Assembly: GCF_005234135.1 (NCBI RefSeq)
Contig: NZ_CP039965.1
Coordinates: 372,001 to 436,000, forward strand
Length of the DNA stretch: 64,000 nucleotides
Direction: 5' to 3'
Source: Pseudorhodobacter turbinis
GTDB taxonomy: Bacteria > Pseudomonadota > Alphaproteobacteria > Rhodobacterales > Rhodobacteraceae
Shown here piece by piece: positions 45,517 through 54,637 of the stretch (the first letter of the stretch is position 1; each line of letters starts with the position of its first letter). Under the pieces are notes generated by a model, which ran no database searches, was not told the DNA's origin, and was given only the letters and a program-made list of their open reading frames with translations. The translations under genes were made by a program, and so were the position numbers.

Positions 45517-47193
45517 ATGGCCGACGCAGCCAATCATGGTCATGAGCATGACGAACGCGGGTTCTTTACCCGCTGGTTCATGTCGACCAATCACAAAGAC
45601 ATCGGGATTCTATACCTGTTTACCGGCGGCCTTGTCGGCCTGATTTCGGTAATCTTCACCGTATATATGCGGATGGAGCTGATGCACCCAGGGGTGCAAT
45701 ACATGTGCCTTGAAGGCGCACGTTTCTTCGCTGCAGGCGCGGATGAAGTTTGTACACCCAACGGACATATCTGGAACGTGATGATCACGGCCCACGGCAT
45801 CTTGATGATGTTCTTCGTGGTCATTCCGGCCCTGTTCGGCGGTTTTGGCAACTACTTCATGCCATTGCAAATCGGCGCGCCGGATATGGCGTTCCCACGG
45901 ATGAACAACCTTTCCTACTGGATGTATGTTGCCGGTGTTTCGCTGGCGGTATCCTCCTTGCTGGTTCCGGGCGGCGATGGCCAGAACGGTGCGGGCGTTG
46001 GTTGGGTTCTCTATCCACCGCTTTCGACCCAGAACAAGGACGTCTATTCGATGGATCTCGCGATTTTTGCGGTCCACTTGTCGGGTGCTTCGTCCATTTT
46101 GGGTGCGATCAACATGATCACCACCTTCCTGAACATGCGTACACCGGGCATGACCCTGCATAAGGTGCCCCTGTTCGCTTGGTCGATCTTTGTCACCTCC
46201 TGGTTGATTCTGCTGTCCTTGCCGGTTCTGGCAGGCGCTATCACTATGTTGCTGACCGACCGTAACTTCGGGACCACCTTCTTTGATCCTGCAGGTGGCG
46301 GCGATCCGATCTTATATCAGCACATCTTGTGGTTCTTTGGCCACCCAGAGGTGTATATCATCATCCTGCCGGGCTTCGGGATCATTTCGCAGGTTATCGC
46401 GACTTTCTCTCGCAAGCCGATCTTTGGCTACCTGCCTATGGTTTACGCGATGGTTGCGATTGGTGTTCTGGGCTTTGTCGTCTGGGCGCACCATATGTAC
46501 ACCGTTGGCCTGTCGCTGACCCAGCAGTCTTACTTCATGCTGGCCACCATGGTGATCGCGGTGCCAACCGGCATCAAGATCTTCTCGTGGATCGCCACCA
46601 TGTGGGGCGGCTCGATCGAGATGAAAGCGCCTATGCTCTGGGCCTTCGGCTTCTTGTTCCTCTTCACCGTTGGTGGGGTTACGGGCATCGTGCTGTCGCA
46701 GGCTGGCATCGACCGCGCCTATCATGACACCTATTACGTTGTGGCCCACTTCCACTATGTGATGAGCCTTGGTGCCGTTTTTGCGATCTTTGCCGGGATC
46801 TACTTCTGGATGGGCAAGATGTCGGGGCGTCAGTATCCTGAATGGGCGGCCAAGCTGCACTTCTGGATGATGTTTATCGGCGCAAACCTGACATTCTTCC
46901 CCCAGCACTTCTTGGGCCGTCAGGGCATGCCGCGCCGCTACATCGACTACCCTGAGGCATTTGCCCAGTGGAACTACTGGTCGAGCATGGGCGCCTTCTT
47001 GTCCTTCGCATCCTTCCTGCTGTTCATCGGTATCGTGTTCTACACCCTGCGCTACGGTAAGCGCGTGACCGAGAACAACTACTGGAACGAATATGCGGAT
47101 ACGCTGGAATGGACCCTGACCTGCCCACCGCCCGAGCATACGTTCGAGCAGCTGGCAAAACAGTCCGATTGGGATAAGGGCCACAGCCACTAA
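45517..47193 (+). CDS. ctaD: Cytochrome c oxidase subunit I (aa3 type)
   Basis: 558 residues, twelve membrane helices. It contains heme a and the heme a3-CuB site where oxygen is reduced and protons are pumped. Ligands and motifs are visible: [23 protein letters not shown] (heme a His), [17 protein letters not shown] (CuB His cross-linked to Tyr), [10 protein letters not shown] (two CuB His), and [10 protein letters not shown] (a3 and a His). The start [15 protein letters not shown] follows GGGAGG. The other oxidase subunit genes are not in the window; in this family ctaD is usually separate from the ctaC-ctaE cluster. Confidence 0.97.
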   Translation: MADAANHGHEHDERGFFTRWFMSTNHKDIGILYLFTGGLVGLISVIFTVYMRMELMHPGVQYMCLEGARFFAAGADEVCTPNGHIWNVMITAHGILMMFFVVIPALFGGFGNYFMPLQIGAPDMAFPRMNNLSYWMYVAGVSLAVSSLLVPGGDGQNGAGVGWVLYPPLSTQNKDVYSMDLAIFAVHLSGASSILGAINMITTFLNMRTPGMTLHKVPLFAWSIFVTSWLILLSLPVLAGAITMLLTDRNFGTTFFDPAGGGDPILYQHILWFFGHPEVYIIILPGFGIISQVIATFSRKPIFGYLPMVYAMVAIGVLGFVVWAHHMYTVGLSLTQQSYFMLATMVIAVPTGIKIFSWIATMWGGSIEMKAPMLWAFGFLFLFTVGGVTGIVLSQAGIDRAYHDTYYVVAHFHYVMSLGAVFAIFAGIYFWMGKMSGRQYPEWAAKLHFWMMFIGANLTFFPQHFLGRQGMPRRYIDYPEAFAQWNYWSSMGAFLSFASFLLFIGIVFYTLRYGKRVTENNYWNEYADTLEWTLTCPPPEHTFEQLAKQSDWDKGHSH

Positions 47194-47210
47194 TCCCGCT
47201 ACAGAAAATA

Positions 47211-47242
47211 AAACGGCCCCGAAGCAATTCGGGGCCGTTTTT
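47211..47242 (+). terminator. ctaD terminator
   Basis: AAACGGCCCCGAA and TTCGGGGCCGTTT form a perfect 13-bp stem with loop GCAA, ending in TTTTT. It is one of the strongest intrinsic terminators in the window. Confidence 0.93.
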
Positions 47243-47306
47243 CATTGGAAGCTTCGGCTTTGAGTTCGCCCTTCCCTGTCGGCACCAACCGCTTTATCTT
47301 ACGCCT

Positions 47307-47807
47307 ATGCCCTATGAATGGTCCAAAACCACAACACCGAAACAGCTTACGCTCTGGCCCTATCGCTCTTTGCCGCGACGGGGGTTTGTTGTGTTTATCG
47401 GGGGCACGGCTGCGCTCATTTCACTGCCCCTCCTCACGGTGCTCGGCTCTCCGGTGCTATGGGGATTGCTGCCGTTTTTCGTGGCGGCGGTGGCAGGAAT
47501 GTATTGGGCGCTACAACGCAATTACCGCGATGGAGAGATATTGGAGACCCTGACGTTTGAGGGACCCCGCCTGCATCTGACCCGTCACGGCCCACACGGC
47601 AAACATCAAACATGGGAGGCAAACCCACATTGGGTGCGCGTTGAGACCCAGGCCAAGGGTGGTCCGGTGCCGGAATATATCACCCTTGCAGGCGGCCCCA
47701 GAAAAGTAGAGCTGGGCACTTTTTTATCCGAGGAAGAACGTATCGCCCTTGCCCAAGAGCTGCGTCAGGCGTTGCGCGATCACAACGCCCGAACCGACAG
47801 CCCGTAA
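47307..47807 (+). CDS. DUF2244 membrane protein
   Basis: 166 residues. Two adjacent transmembrane segments (FVVFIGGTAALISLPLLTVLG and LWGLLPFFVAAVAGMYWAL, about 27-70) are followed by a cytoplasmic or periplasmic domain with the family pattern YWALQRNYRDGEILETLTFEGPRLHLTRHGP and ANPHWVRVETQ. The molecular role of DUF2244 is not established; in alphaproteobacteria the gene is often found near cytochrome oxidase genes, as here. It is convergent with the YqeY gene. Confidence 0.85.
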   Translation: MPYEWSKTTTPKQLTLWPYRSLPRRGFVVFIGGTAALISLPLLTVLGSPVLWGLLPFFVAAVAGMYWALQRNYRDGEILETLTFEGPRLHLTRHGPHGKHQTWEANPHWVRVETQAKGGPVPEYITLAGGPRKVELGTFLSEEERIALAQELRQALRDHNARTDSP

Positions 47808-47809
47808 TT

Positions 47810-48268
47810 TTAGCCAAGCATATCTTTGACCCGCGGGCCGACCGCGCCAAAATCCATCTGGCCGGTGTATTTGCCCTTCAGCACGCCCATCACCTTGCCC
47901 ATATCACGGATAGAGCGTGCCCCGGATTCCGCAATCGCAGCAGCAATCGCAGCGTCTACTTCGCCACCTGTAAGTTGACGCGGCAGGAATTCCTCCACAA
48001 CCTTAATCTCATCCAGCTCTTTTTCCGCCAGTTCCAGCCGCCCGCCTTCTTCATAGACACGCGCGCTTTCTTGGCGTTGCTTTACCATCTTGGACAGGAT
48101 CGCGGTAATATCGGCATCGGACACCAGCCCGTCGTTGCCCTCTCCGCGCACAGCAATGTCACGGTCCTTGATTGCCGCATTGATCAGGCGCAGCGTTGAC
48201 AGACGCTCCGCCTCTTTGGCGCGCATTGCATCTTTCAAGGCCACTTGCAGCCGGTCACGCAAATTCAT
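47810..48268 (-). CDS. GatB/YqeY domain protein
   Basis: 152 residues. The start MNLRDRLQVALKDAMRAKEAERLSTLRLINAAIKDRDIA and the end MGKVMGVLKGKYTGQMDFGAVGPRVKDML match the YqeY family, which equals the C-terminal tail domain of GatB. A role in tRNA-dependent amidation is suspected for the family but not proven. The open frame continues far upstream, but 48268 matches the family start; GAGG lies 12 bases before it, a long spacing. Confidence 0.92.
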   Translation of the reverse strand: MNLRDRLQVALKDAMRAKEAERLSTLRLINAAIKDRDIAVRGEGNDGLVSDADITAILSKMVKQRQESARVYEEGGRLELAEKELDEIKVVEEFLPRQLTGGEVDAAIAAAIAESGARSIRDMGKVMGVLKGKYTGQMDFGAVGPRVKDMLG

Positions 48269-48450
48269 TGTTCTGATCATCCTCAAAGGTTTCGGAAAGC
48301 CGCCATCATAGCCCGAAGGCAAAGCCGGGGCAACCAAGCACAAATCAGACAACACTCTGATTACAAACACTATTCCATTTTGCCTATCGGCTTGACCCCA
48401 GCCCCTTTGGCCCGTAGTGTCCCCCAAATCCGGCCAGAGAGAGTCGTACC

Positions 48451-49617
48451 ATGACCCAACCCACAGTTTTGACCAACAAACCAACCGCTTGCCTTGCGCT
48501 GGCCAATGGCACCCTGTTTTACGGGCATGGCTTTGGCGCAACCGGCCAGACGGTCGCAGAGCTGGTATTCAATACCGCCATGACCGGCTATCAGGAGGTT
48601 ATGACAGACCCCTCTTATGCAGGTCAGGTGGTCACCTTTACCTTCCCCCATATCGGCAACACCGGCGTCACCGCCGAGGATGACGAAACCACAGATCCGG
48701 TCGCCGCCGGTATGGTGGTGAAATGGGATCCGACGGTGCCTTCGAACTGGCGGTCAACGGCCGGTCTGGCCGAGTGGATGACCGCTAAGGGCCGCATCGG
48801 CATTGGCGGGCTGGACACACGCCGCCTGACCCGCGCGATCCGCCAACTGGGCGCACCGCATGTGGCCTTGGCCCATGATCCTGACGGGAATTTTGACACA
48901 GAGGCATTGATCGCCGCCGCCCGCGACTGGCGCGGGTTGGAGGGGCTGGACCTTGCCAAAGACGTGACCTGCGCCCAAAGCTATCGTTGGGATGAAATGC
49001 GTTGGGCGTGGCCCGATGGTTATTCCAAGCGCACGGGCGACGGGCTGCGCGTGGTCGCCATCGATTTCGGCGCGAAACGCAACATCCTGCGCTGCCTCGC
49101 CTCGGCGGGATGTGATGTGACGGTGCTGCCTGCAACGGCCACCGCCGAGGATGTGCTGGCCCTGAAACCGGAAGGCGTGTTTCTCTCTAACGGCCCCGGC
49201 GATCCGGCGGCCACAGGCCTTTATGCGGTTGATATGATCAAAGGTGTGCTGGCCGCAGATATCCCGTTGTTCGGGATCTGTCTGGGCCACCAGATGCTGG
49301 CCTTGGCCCTTGGCGCCAAGACTCTGAAGATGGGCCACGGCCACCACGGTGCCAACCATCCGGTCAAGGATTATGATACCAATAAGGTCGAAATCACCTC
49401 AATGAACCACGGCTTTACGGTTGATGCGCAAAGCTTGCCAAAGGGCGTGCGCGAAACCCATGTCAGCCTGTTTGATGGCACCAATTGCGGCATCAAGGTT
49501 GAAGGAAAACCCGTGTTTTCCGTGCAGTATCACCCCGAGGCAAGCCCCGGCCCGCAAGACAGCTACTACCTGTTCGAGCGATTCGCGGATGCAATGAAGG
49601 CCCGCCGCCCCGCCTGA
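48451..49617 (+). CDS. carA: Carbamoyl-phosphate synthase small subunit
   Basis: 388 residues. CarA hydrolyses glutamine and channels ammonia to CarB for carbamoyl phosphate, used in arginine and pyrimidine synthesis. The N-terminal CPSase_sm_chain domain (ALANGTLFYGHGFGATGQTVAELVFNTAMTGYQEVMTDPSYAGQ) precedes the class I amidotransferase with nucleophile Cys in LFGICLGHQMLALALG and His-Glu in VQYHPEASPGPQDS. carB is not adjacent in the window. Confidence 0.97.
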   Translation: MTQPTVLTNKPTACLALANGTLFYGHGFGATGQTVAELVFNTAMTGYQEVMTDPSYAGQVVTFTFPHIGNTGVTAEDDETTDPVAAGMVVKWDPTVPSNWRSTAGLAEWMTAKGRIGIGGLDTRRLTRAIRQLGAPHVALAHDPDGNFDTEALIAAARDWRGLEGLDLAKDVTCAQSYRWDEMRWAWPDGYSKRTGDGLRVVAIDFGAKRNILRCLASAGCDVTVLPATATAEDVLALKPEGVFLSNGPGDPAATGLYAVDMIKGVLAADIPLFGICLGHQMLALALGAKTLKMGHGHHGANHPVKDYDTNKVEITSMNHGFTVDAQSLPKGVRETHVSLFDGTNCGIKVEGKPVFSVQYHPEASPGPQDSYYLFERFADAMKARRPA

Positions 49618-49707
49618 TTCGCCCAAAAACACGAGGCTAGATATAGTGGCCAAGATAGGCTTGGCCACAGCTCCTTGTTTCGCACTTGTGGACAGTTTAT
49701 TTAAATC

Positions 49708-49740
49708 TGTGGATAAGCCTGTGGTTAACTTCTTGTTAAC
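49708..49740. promoter_or_regulatory. DnaA box and CtrA-type site in the glycosyltransferase promoter
   Basis: TGTGGATAA (49708-49716) is the exact complement of the DnaA box TTATCCACA. TTAA-CTTCTTG-TTAAC (49725-49740) matches the alphaproteobacterial CtrA consensus TTAA-N7-TTAAC. A related TGTGGACAG lies 21 bases before the DnaA box. Together they suggest cell-cycle control of the next gene. Confidence 0.6.
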
Positions 49741-49775
49741 CCTTCTCCCCCAAATCTGACCAAATCGGGGGACTT

Positions 49776-51704
49776 ATGATCGCAGCACTTCCACTTCGCG
49801 CACCATCGCACACACATCAGCCCGAATCGCACAACAACGCTTCGGTAAAGCTCAAACCCGCCCCCGAGAAGGGTCGGCAGATTACGATCACTGCCCCCTC
49901 GGTTCGCAGTCTTGGCGTCACCCTTCTGCGCGAAGGGCTAATCTCGCCGGATGCTTTGTTGATGGCGCTCTCATTGCAAAAGCGTCATTCAGGCCGTCTG
50001 TGTGATATTCTGTTGTCGCGGCATTTCATTGAAGAAAAACCGCTGTACGAAGCACAGGCCCGCCACTGGAATGTCCGCCTGATCGATCCGCTGCGTCAAA
50101 CACCCGATCCGCGTTTGATCGATATGATCGGGGCTGCGACCTGTCTGCGCGAAGGTTTTGTGCCTTGGCAGCACGCCGGGCAAGCCGTGGTCATCGCCAC
50201 CGCCTACCCCGAAGAATTTGCCCGTCATTATAAATGGTTGCGCAGCGTTTATGGCCCCGTCATCATGGCGCTGGCACCCGCCTCCAAGATCCACCAAGCC
50301 GTGATGAAGGCAAGGGCGGGGGTGCTGAACGAGGCCGCTGAAAACCGCGTATCCACCGCCGAGAGTTGCCGAAATTGGGGCAGCGAAGGCCTCGCCATCA
50401 AGGTTGCACTGTTCTTTGCTACCATCATGTTTGGCCTCTGGCTGTCGCCGACCTTTATGGCGCTGGCCTTCACGGCATGGGCCTCATTGACGCTCGCTTT
50501 ATCCACAGGCCTGCGCCTCGGCGCGGTTTTTGCAGCACTTAAAAGTACACCGCCAAGCCCGCCACCCCCCATCATCGCGCGCCTGCCCACCGTTTCCATC
50601 ATGGTGGCCCTGTTTGAAGAGGGTAATATCGCCTCGCGTCTCGTCCGCCGCCTTGACCGGCTGGACTACCCGCGGGATCTGCTCGACATCCTGCTGGTTG
50701 TTGAGGAAAAAGATAACCTTACCCGCGATGCTTTGCAGTCGGTGGATTTGCCCCCGTGGATCCGCGTTGTTGTGGTGCCGGATGGCCCGCTGAAAACCAA
50801 ACCGCGTGCGTTGAATTTCGCTTTGGACCTTTGCCGTGGATCCATCATCGGTGTGTATGATGCCGAGGACGCCCCCGAGCCATCGCAGATCCACAAAGTC
50901 GTAGAACGTTTTTATCAGCGCGAAGGGGATGTCGCCTGCTTGCAAGGGGTTCTGGATTTCTACAACCCCCAAACAAACTGGCTATCGCGTTGCTTTACAA
51001 TGGAATATGCCGCTTGGTTCCGCATTATTCTGCCGGGCTTGCAACGGCTGGGGCTGGCAATTCCCTTGGGCGGCACCACGCTTTTCTTTCGCCGCGACGC
51101 GCTAGAGGAATTGGGCGGATGGGATGCCCATAATGTGACCGAGGATGCCGATCTGGGCATGCGCCTTGCCCGCCACGGCTACCGCACTGAAATCTTGGAT
51201 ACCGTGACCGAGGAAGAAGCTAATTGCCGTGCGATCCCTTGGGTGAAGCAGCGGTCTCGCTGGCTCAAGGGCTATATGATGACTTGGGCTGTACATATGC
51301 GAAGCCCGCGGTTGTTGTGGAAGCAACTCGGCGCACGCAAATTCATCGGCTTTCAGATCCTTTTCCTCTGCACACTTTCGCAATTTCTTCTGGCACCAGT
51401 ACTTTGGTCTTTCTGGCTGGTGCCCCTCGGGGTGCCGCATCCTTTGGCCGCAGCCCTGCCGCCAGTGGTTATGCTGGGTCTGGTTGGCCTCTATCTGCTG
51501 ACCGAGGTTATCAACCTAACCGTCAACATCATGGGGCTAAGCAAGACCAAACATAAGATGAGCCTGCTTTGGGTGCCGACTTTGCACTTCTACTTTCCGC
51601 TTGGTGCTTTGGCCTCATACAAGGCGGCATGGGAAATGGTGACCAAACCTTTTTACTGGGACAAAACCAGCCACGGTCATTTCGATCAATCCGCGCCGGA
51701 ATAA
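49776..51704 (+). CDS. Family 2 membrane glycosyltransferase with N-terminal GspE-type domain
   Basis: 642 residues. Residues 45-170 resemble the N-terminal domain of type II secretion ATPases (MshEN/GspE_N: LGVTLLREGLISPDALLMALSLQKR ... VIIMALAPASKIHQAV), used elsewhere to sense c-di-GMP. Two membrane segments (about 210-255) precede the GT-A catalytic domain: VSIMVALFEEGNIASRLVRRLDRLDYP, DAEDAPEP (DxD equivalent), TEDADLGMRLARHGYRTE and QRSRWLKGYMMTW, the D,D,D,QxxRW set of processive synthases. Four or so more membrane helices follow. It probably polymerises and exports an extracellular polysaccharide; the product is unknown. Confidence 0.85.
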   Translation: MIAALPLRAPSHTHQPESHNNASVKLKPAPEKGRQITITAPSVRSLGVTLLREGLISPDALLMALSLQKRHSGRLCDILLSRHFIEEKPLYEAQARHWNVRLIDPLRQTPDPRLIDMIGAATCLREGFVPWQHAGQAVVIATAYPEEFARHYKWLRSVYGPVIMALAPASKIHQAVMKARAGVLNEAAENRVSTAESCRNWGSEGLAIKVALFFATIMFGLWLSPTFMALAFTAWASLTLALSTGLRLGAVFAALKSTPPSPPPPIIARLPTVSIMVALFEEGNIASRLVRRLDRLDYPRDLLDILLVVEEKDNLTRDALQSVDLPPWIRVVVVPDGPLKTKPRALNFALDLCRGSIIGVYDAEDAPEPSQIHKVVERFYQREGDVACLQGVLDFYNPQTNWLSRCFTMEYAAWFRIILPGLQRLGLAIPLGGTTLFFRRDALEELGGWDAHNVTEDADLGMRLARHGYRTEILDTVTEEEANCRAIPWVKQRSRWLKGYMMTWAVHMRSPRLLWKQLGARKFIGFQILFLCTLSQFLLAPVLWSFWLVPLGVPHPLAAALPPVVMLGLVGLYLLTEVINLTVNIMGLSKTKHKMSLLWVPTLHFYFPLGALASYKAAWEMVTKPFYWDKTSHGHFDQSAPE

Positions 51705-51707
51705 CCC

Positions 51708-52343
51708 CTAGCGAGTGTTCACTTCGCCGGCATCAATCCGCAAACGGGTCTCAAACGCGTTGGAGATATGCCCCCGCAGGGCTTGATAGGCCGCCTCACC
51801 ATCGCGGGCTTCGATCGCCTCGACAATCGCCTCATGCTCGGCCAGGCCCATTTCGTCACGCCCGTCTGCCGCAAAAGAGGTCGTCGCCATCAGCGCCATT
51901 GACCGATGCACCAAATCAAGCTGCGTCACCAAAAACCGGTTATGAGAGGCAAGATGGATCTGTTTATGGAACCGTTTGTTCGCACGTGACAATGCCCGCG
52001 GATCGCCCCCGAGAAGCGACTTGTCATCTTCTACCATGGCCCGCAAAACCCGCAGTTCTTCGTCGGTCGCGTGGCGGGCCGCAAGACGCGCGGCAAGCCC
52101 CTCCAGTTCGGTACGCACGGCATAAAGTTCCGCCAACTGGTTGTGATCAAGCGAGGCCACGATCAAGCTGCGGCCATCGCGGGCCAGCATGGATTGGGTC
52201 TCCAGCCGTTGCAACGCCTCACGCACCGGGGTGCGCGACACGCCAAACCTCTCGGCCAATTCCGATTCAACCAATCGGTCGCCGGGTTTATACACCCCAG
52301 CATCAATTGCCTCGAGGATCAGTGTATAGGCATCTTTTTGCAA
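51708..52343 (-). CDS. GntR-family regulator (FCD type)
   Basis: 211 residues. A winged helix (LVESELAERFGVSRTPVREALQRLE, about 24-48) is followed by an all-helical FCD ligand-binding domain with metal-binding-type His residues (NKRFHKQIHLASHN, LAEHEAIVEAIEARDG). These proteins repress catabolic genes for organic acids or amino acids. The start codon is TTG at 52343 with AAAGGTGA 5 bases before it; no ATG or GTG fits better. No clear target operon is adjacent. Confidence 0.9.
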   Translation of the reverse strand: MQKDAYTLILEAIDAGVYKPGDRLVESELAERFGVSRTPVREALQRLETQSMLARDGRSLIVASLDHNQLAELYAVRTELEGLAARLAARHATDEELRVLRAMVEDDKSLLGGDPRALSRANKRFHKQIHLASHNRFLVTQLDLVHRSMALMATTSFAADGRDEMGLAEHEAIVEAIEARDGEAAYQALRGHISNAFETRLRIDAGEVNTR

Positions 52344-52459
52344 TGGGTCACCTTTCGGACTCGCTATGCGGGCAAAGTAACGGGGGGGGGGCCACAGTCA
52401 ACCGCAAACGCCCGTTCGAACGCATTGCCAAACGCCCGAATGCATCATAGCCTGACATC

Positions 52460-53107
52460 ATGCCCAAAACAGATTTCGCCCATGTGCGCGCCTGGGTCTT
52501 TGACCTTGATAACACGCTCTACCCGCCGTCCGCCCGCCTGTTTGATCAGATCGAGGTGCGGATGACGAATTGGGTAATGGAGACCCTGAAAGTCGACCGG
52601 CCAAAGGCCGACCATCTGCGGCGGCATTACTGGGCCCGATACGGCACGACTTTGGCTGGCTTGATGCAAGAGCACGGGGTTGATCCCACGCCCTATCTGG
52701 TTGATGTGCATGATATCTCATTGGATCATTTGCAGCAGGATCAGGCGCTTGCCGCCCATATCCGCGCGCTTCCCGGTCGGCGCATCGTCTATACCAACGG
52801 CTCTGCGCCCTATGCCGAACGGGTGCTGGCGGCACGGGGGCTCTCTAACCTGTTCGATGCGGTTTACGGTGTGGAAAATGCCAATTTCCGCCCCAAACCG
52901 GAAGCTGCCGCCTTTGAGACGATTTTCACCACCGATCAGTTGGACCCAGGCATTGGCGCGATGTTTGAGGATGACAGCCGCAACCTGATCGCGCCCCATG
53001 CCATGGGAATGCGCACCGTTCATGTCACCCCACAAGCCGCACACGCCGATCATATCCACCATCACACAAAGGATCTGACCGGGTTTCTGGCACGGTTGGT
53101 CGCCTAG
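52460..53107 (+). CDS. HAD-superfamily pyrimidine 5'-nucleotidase-like protein
   Basis: 215 residues. The HAD nucleophile motif is VFDLDNTLYPPSARLFDQIEVRM (Asp residues near 15 and 17), motif II is VYTNGSA and the acidic motif IV is IGAMFEDDSRNL. A small helical cap sits between motifs I and II. This is the Sdt1/Phm8-like group of pyrimidine nucleotidases. Substrate is inferred from family only. The gene is followed by a small membrane-protein gene after 71 bp. Confidence 0.88.
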   Translation: MPKTDFAHVRAWVFDLDNTLYPPSARLFDQIEVRMTNWVMETLKVDRPKADHLRRHYWARYGTTLAGLMQEHGVDPTPYLVDVHDISLDHLQQDQALAAHIRALPGRRIVYTNGSAPYAERVLAARGLSNLFDAVYGVENANFRPKPEAAAFETIFTTDQLDPGIGAMFEDDSRNLIAPHAMGMRTVHVTPQAAHADHIHHHTKDLTGFLARLVA

Positions 53108-53178
53108 CCTGCGGCAAGCCGCCACCTAGCCCCCGCCGCCAGCATCCATAAAGTGCCCCCGCGAACAGGAGAAACAGC

Positions 53179-53355
53179 ATGACCCAACACACCGAAGGCG
53201 CGGTATCCGCGCGCAACATCTTTATTGCCCTTGGCCTATTCACGCTTATTGTCATTGTGGCCGTCACCCTGTGGGGGGCCGTCGCCCTGGCCATGGCCGC
53301 ACTTGTACTGGTGCCGGTGGTCTTTGCTTTGCTACTGGCCGTCACAAGGCAATAG
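53179..53355 (+). CDS. Small two-helix membrane protein
   Basis: 58 residues, too short for most gene callers. Translation gives MTQHTEGAVSARNIFIALGL then two hydrophobic stretches (about 14-31 and 35-56) ending TRQ. AGGAG stands 6 bases ahead of the ATG. There is a coherent start, ribosome-binding site and stop, and the next gene follows in the same direction after 66 bp. Function unknown. Confidence 0.6.
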   Translation: MTQHTEGAVSARNIFIALGLFTLIVIVAVTLWGAVALAMAALVLVPVVFALLLAVTRQ

Positions 53356-53421
53356 GGCGGCTTTTTGTCCCTTGGACGTCGCCCCAAAAACACCTTATCT
53401 ACATCGCAAAGGGAGGCATCC

Positions 53422-54621
53422 ATGACCCGGCAAAACATCGATATTCTGATCTCTGGCGGCGGCGTTGCGGGGCTTTCGGCGGCAATCGCCTTTGGCAAGG
53501 CCGGATTTTCGGTGCTTTGCGTTGATCCAAGCGCGCCTGTCATCCTGCGGGAAGCTGCTGGCGCGGACCTGCGCAGCACCGCATTCCTGATGCCATCAGT
53601 GGACCTTTTCCAAGAGATCGGCCTGTGGGATCGCCTGTCGCCCTATGCCGCCGCCCTGCAAATCATGCGCATTGTCGATGCCGGCGGCGAGGCAGGCCAG
53701 GCGCGCCAGTCGCGTGATTTCGATGCCTCCGACCTGTCGGATAATCCCTTTGGCTATAACCTGCCCAACTGGTTGTTGCGCCGCGAGATGATGGCCCATA
53801 TCGAAGACCTGCCCAATGTAACCTTCCTGCCCGGCATCGCGACAACCCAATTGATGACACGGCAAGCCGAAGCGCTTGTCACCCTGTCGGACGGCTCAAA
53901 TTGGCGGGCGCGGTTGATGGTGGGGGCCGATGGTCGCAACTCGGCCACGCGGCAAGCCCTTGGCATTCCAGTAAAAACCACACGTTACGGGCAAAAGGCA
54001 CTGGCCTTCACCACCACGCATCCGATCCCACATCAAAATGTCTCGACAGAGGTGCATCGTTCCGGCGGGCCCTTCACCATGGTGCCGCTGCCCGATCATG
54101 ACGGGCTGCCTGCCTCGGCGGTCGTTTGGATGGAACAAGGCGCCGAGGTCGCCCGCCTTGCGGCCCTGCCCGTGGCTGAGTTCGAGGCAGAGATGTCGCA
54201 GCGCGCCTGCCATATCCTTGGTCCGATGACGCGCAACAGCCAGCTAACGATTTGGCCCATCATCAGCCAGATCGCCGCGCGCATGTCAGGCCAGCGCACC
54301 GCATTGATGGCAGAGGCAGCGCATGTCGTCCCGCCAATCGGGGCGCAGGGCTTGAATATGAGCCTCGCAGACCTTGCATCCCTGCGCGATCTGGCACTAG
54401 CCGCGCCATCAGATCTGGGATCGGAGCGGATGCTGGAGCAATACCACAAGTCACGGCACCGCGATATTCAAACGCGGGTGACGGGGATCAATGCGCTCAA
54501 CCGCGCCTCGATGGTGGGCGCGCCCATTCTGCGCGACATGCGTGCGCAAGCACTTGGCGCGCTTTATTCCGTCGCCCCCTTGCGCAAAACCTTGATGAAA
54601 GCGGGGCTGGGCCTGCGTTAG
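53422..54621 (+). CDS. UbiH/UbiF/COQ6-family FAD monooxygenase
   Basis: 399 residues. An N-terminal FAD motif ISGGGVAGLSAAIAFGKAGFSVLCVD, the middle motif LMVGADGRNSATRQALGI and the C-terminal FAD/ribityl motif MAEAAHVVPPIGAQGLNMSLADLASL are present. Members hydroxylate the ubiquinone ring. The usual GDAAH is AEAAH here, an uncommon change. GGGAGG precedes the start. The family has several members with different ring positions, so no gene letter is assigned. Confidence 0.9.
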   Translation: MTRQNIDILISGGGVAGLSAAIAFGKAGFSVLCVDPSAPVILREAAGADLRSTAFLMPSVDLFQEIGLWDRLSPYAAALQIMRIVDAGGEAGQARQSRDFDASDLSDNPFGYNLPNWLLRREMMAHIEDLPNVTFLPGIATTQLMTRQAEALVTLSDGSNWRARLMVGADGRNSATRQALGIPVKTTRYGQKALAFTTTHPIPHQNVSTEVHRSGGPFTMVPLPDHDGLPASAVVWMEQGAEVARLAALPVAEFEAEMSQRACHILGPMTRNSQLTIWPIISQIAARMSGQRTALMAEAAHVVPPIGAQGLNMSLADLASLRDLALAAPSDLGSERMLEQYHKSRHRDIQTRVTGINALNRASMVGAPILRDMRAQALGALYSVAPLRKTLMKAGLGLR

Positions 54622-54637
54622 GCCCCACCCCTTATTT

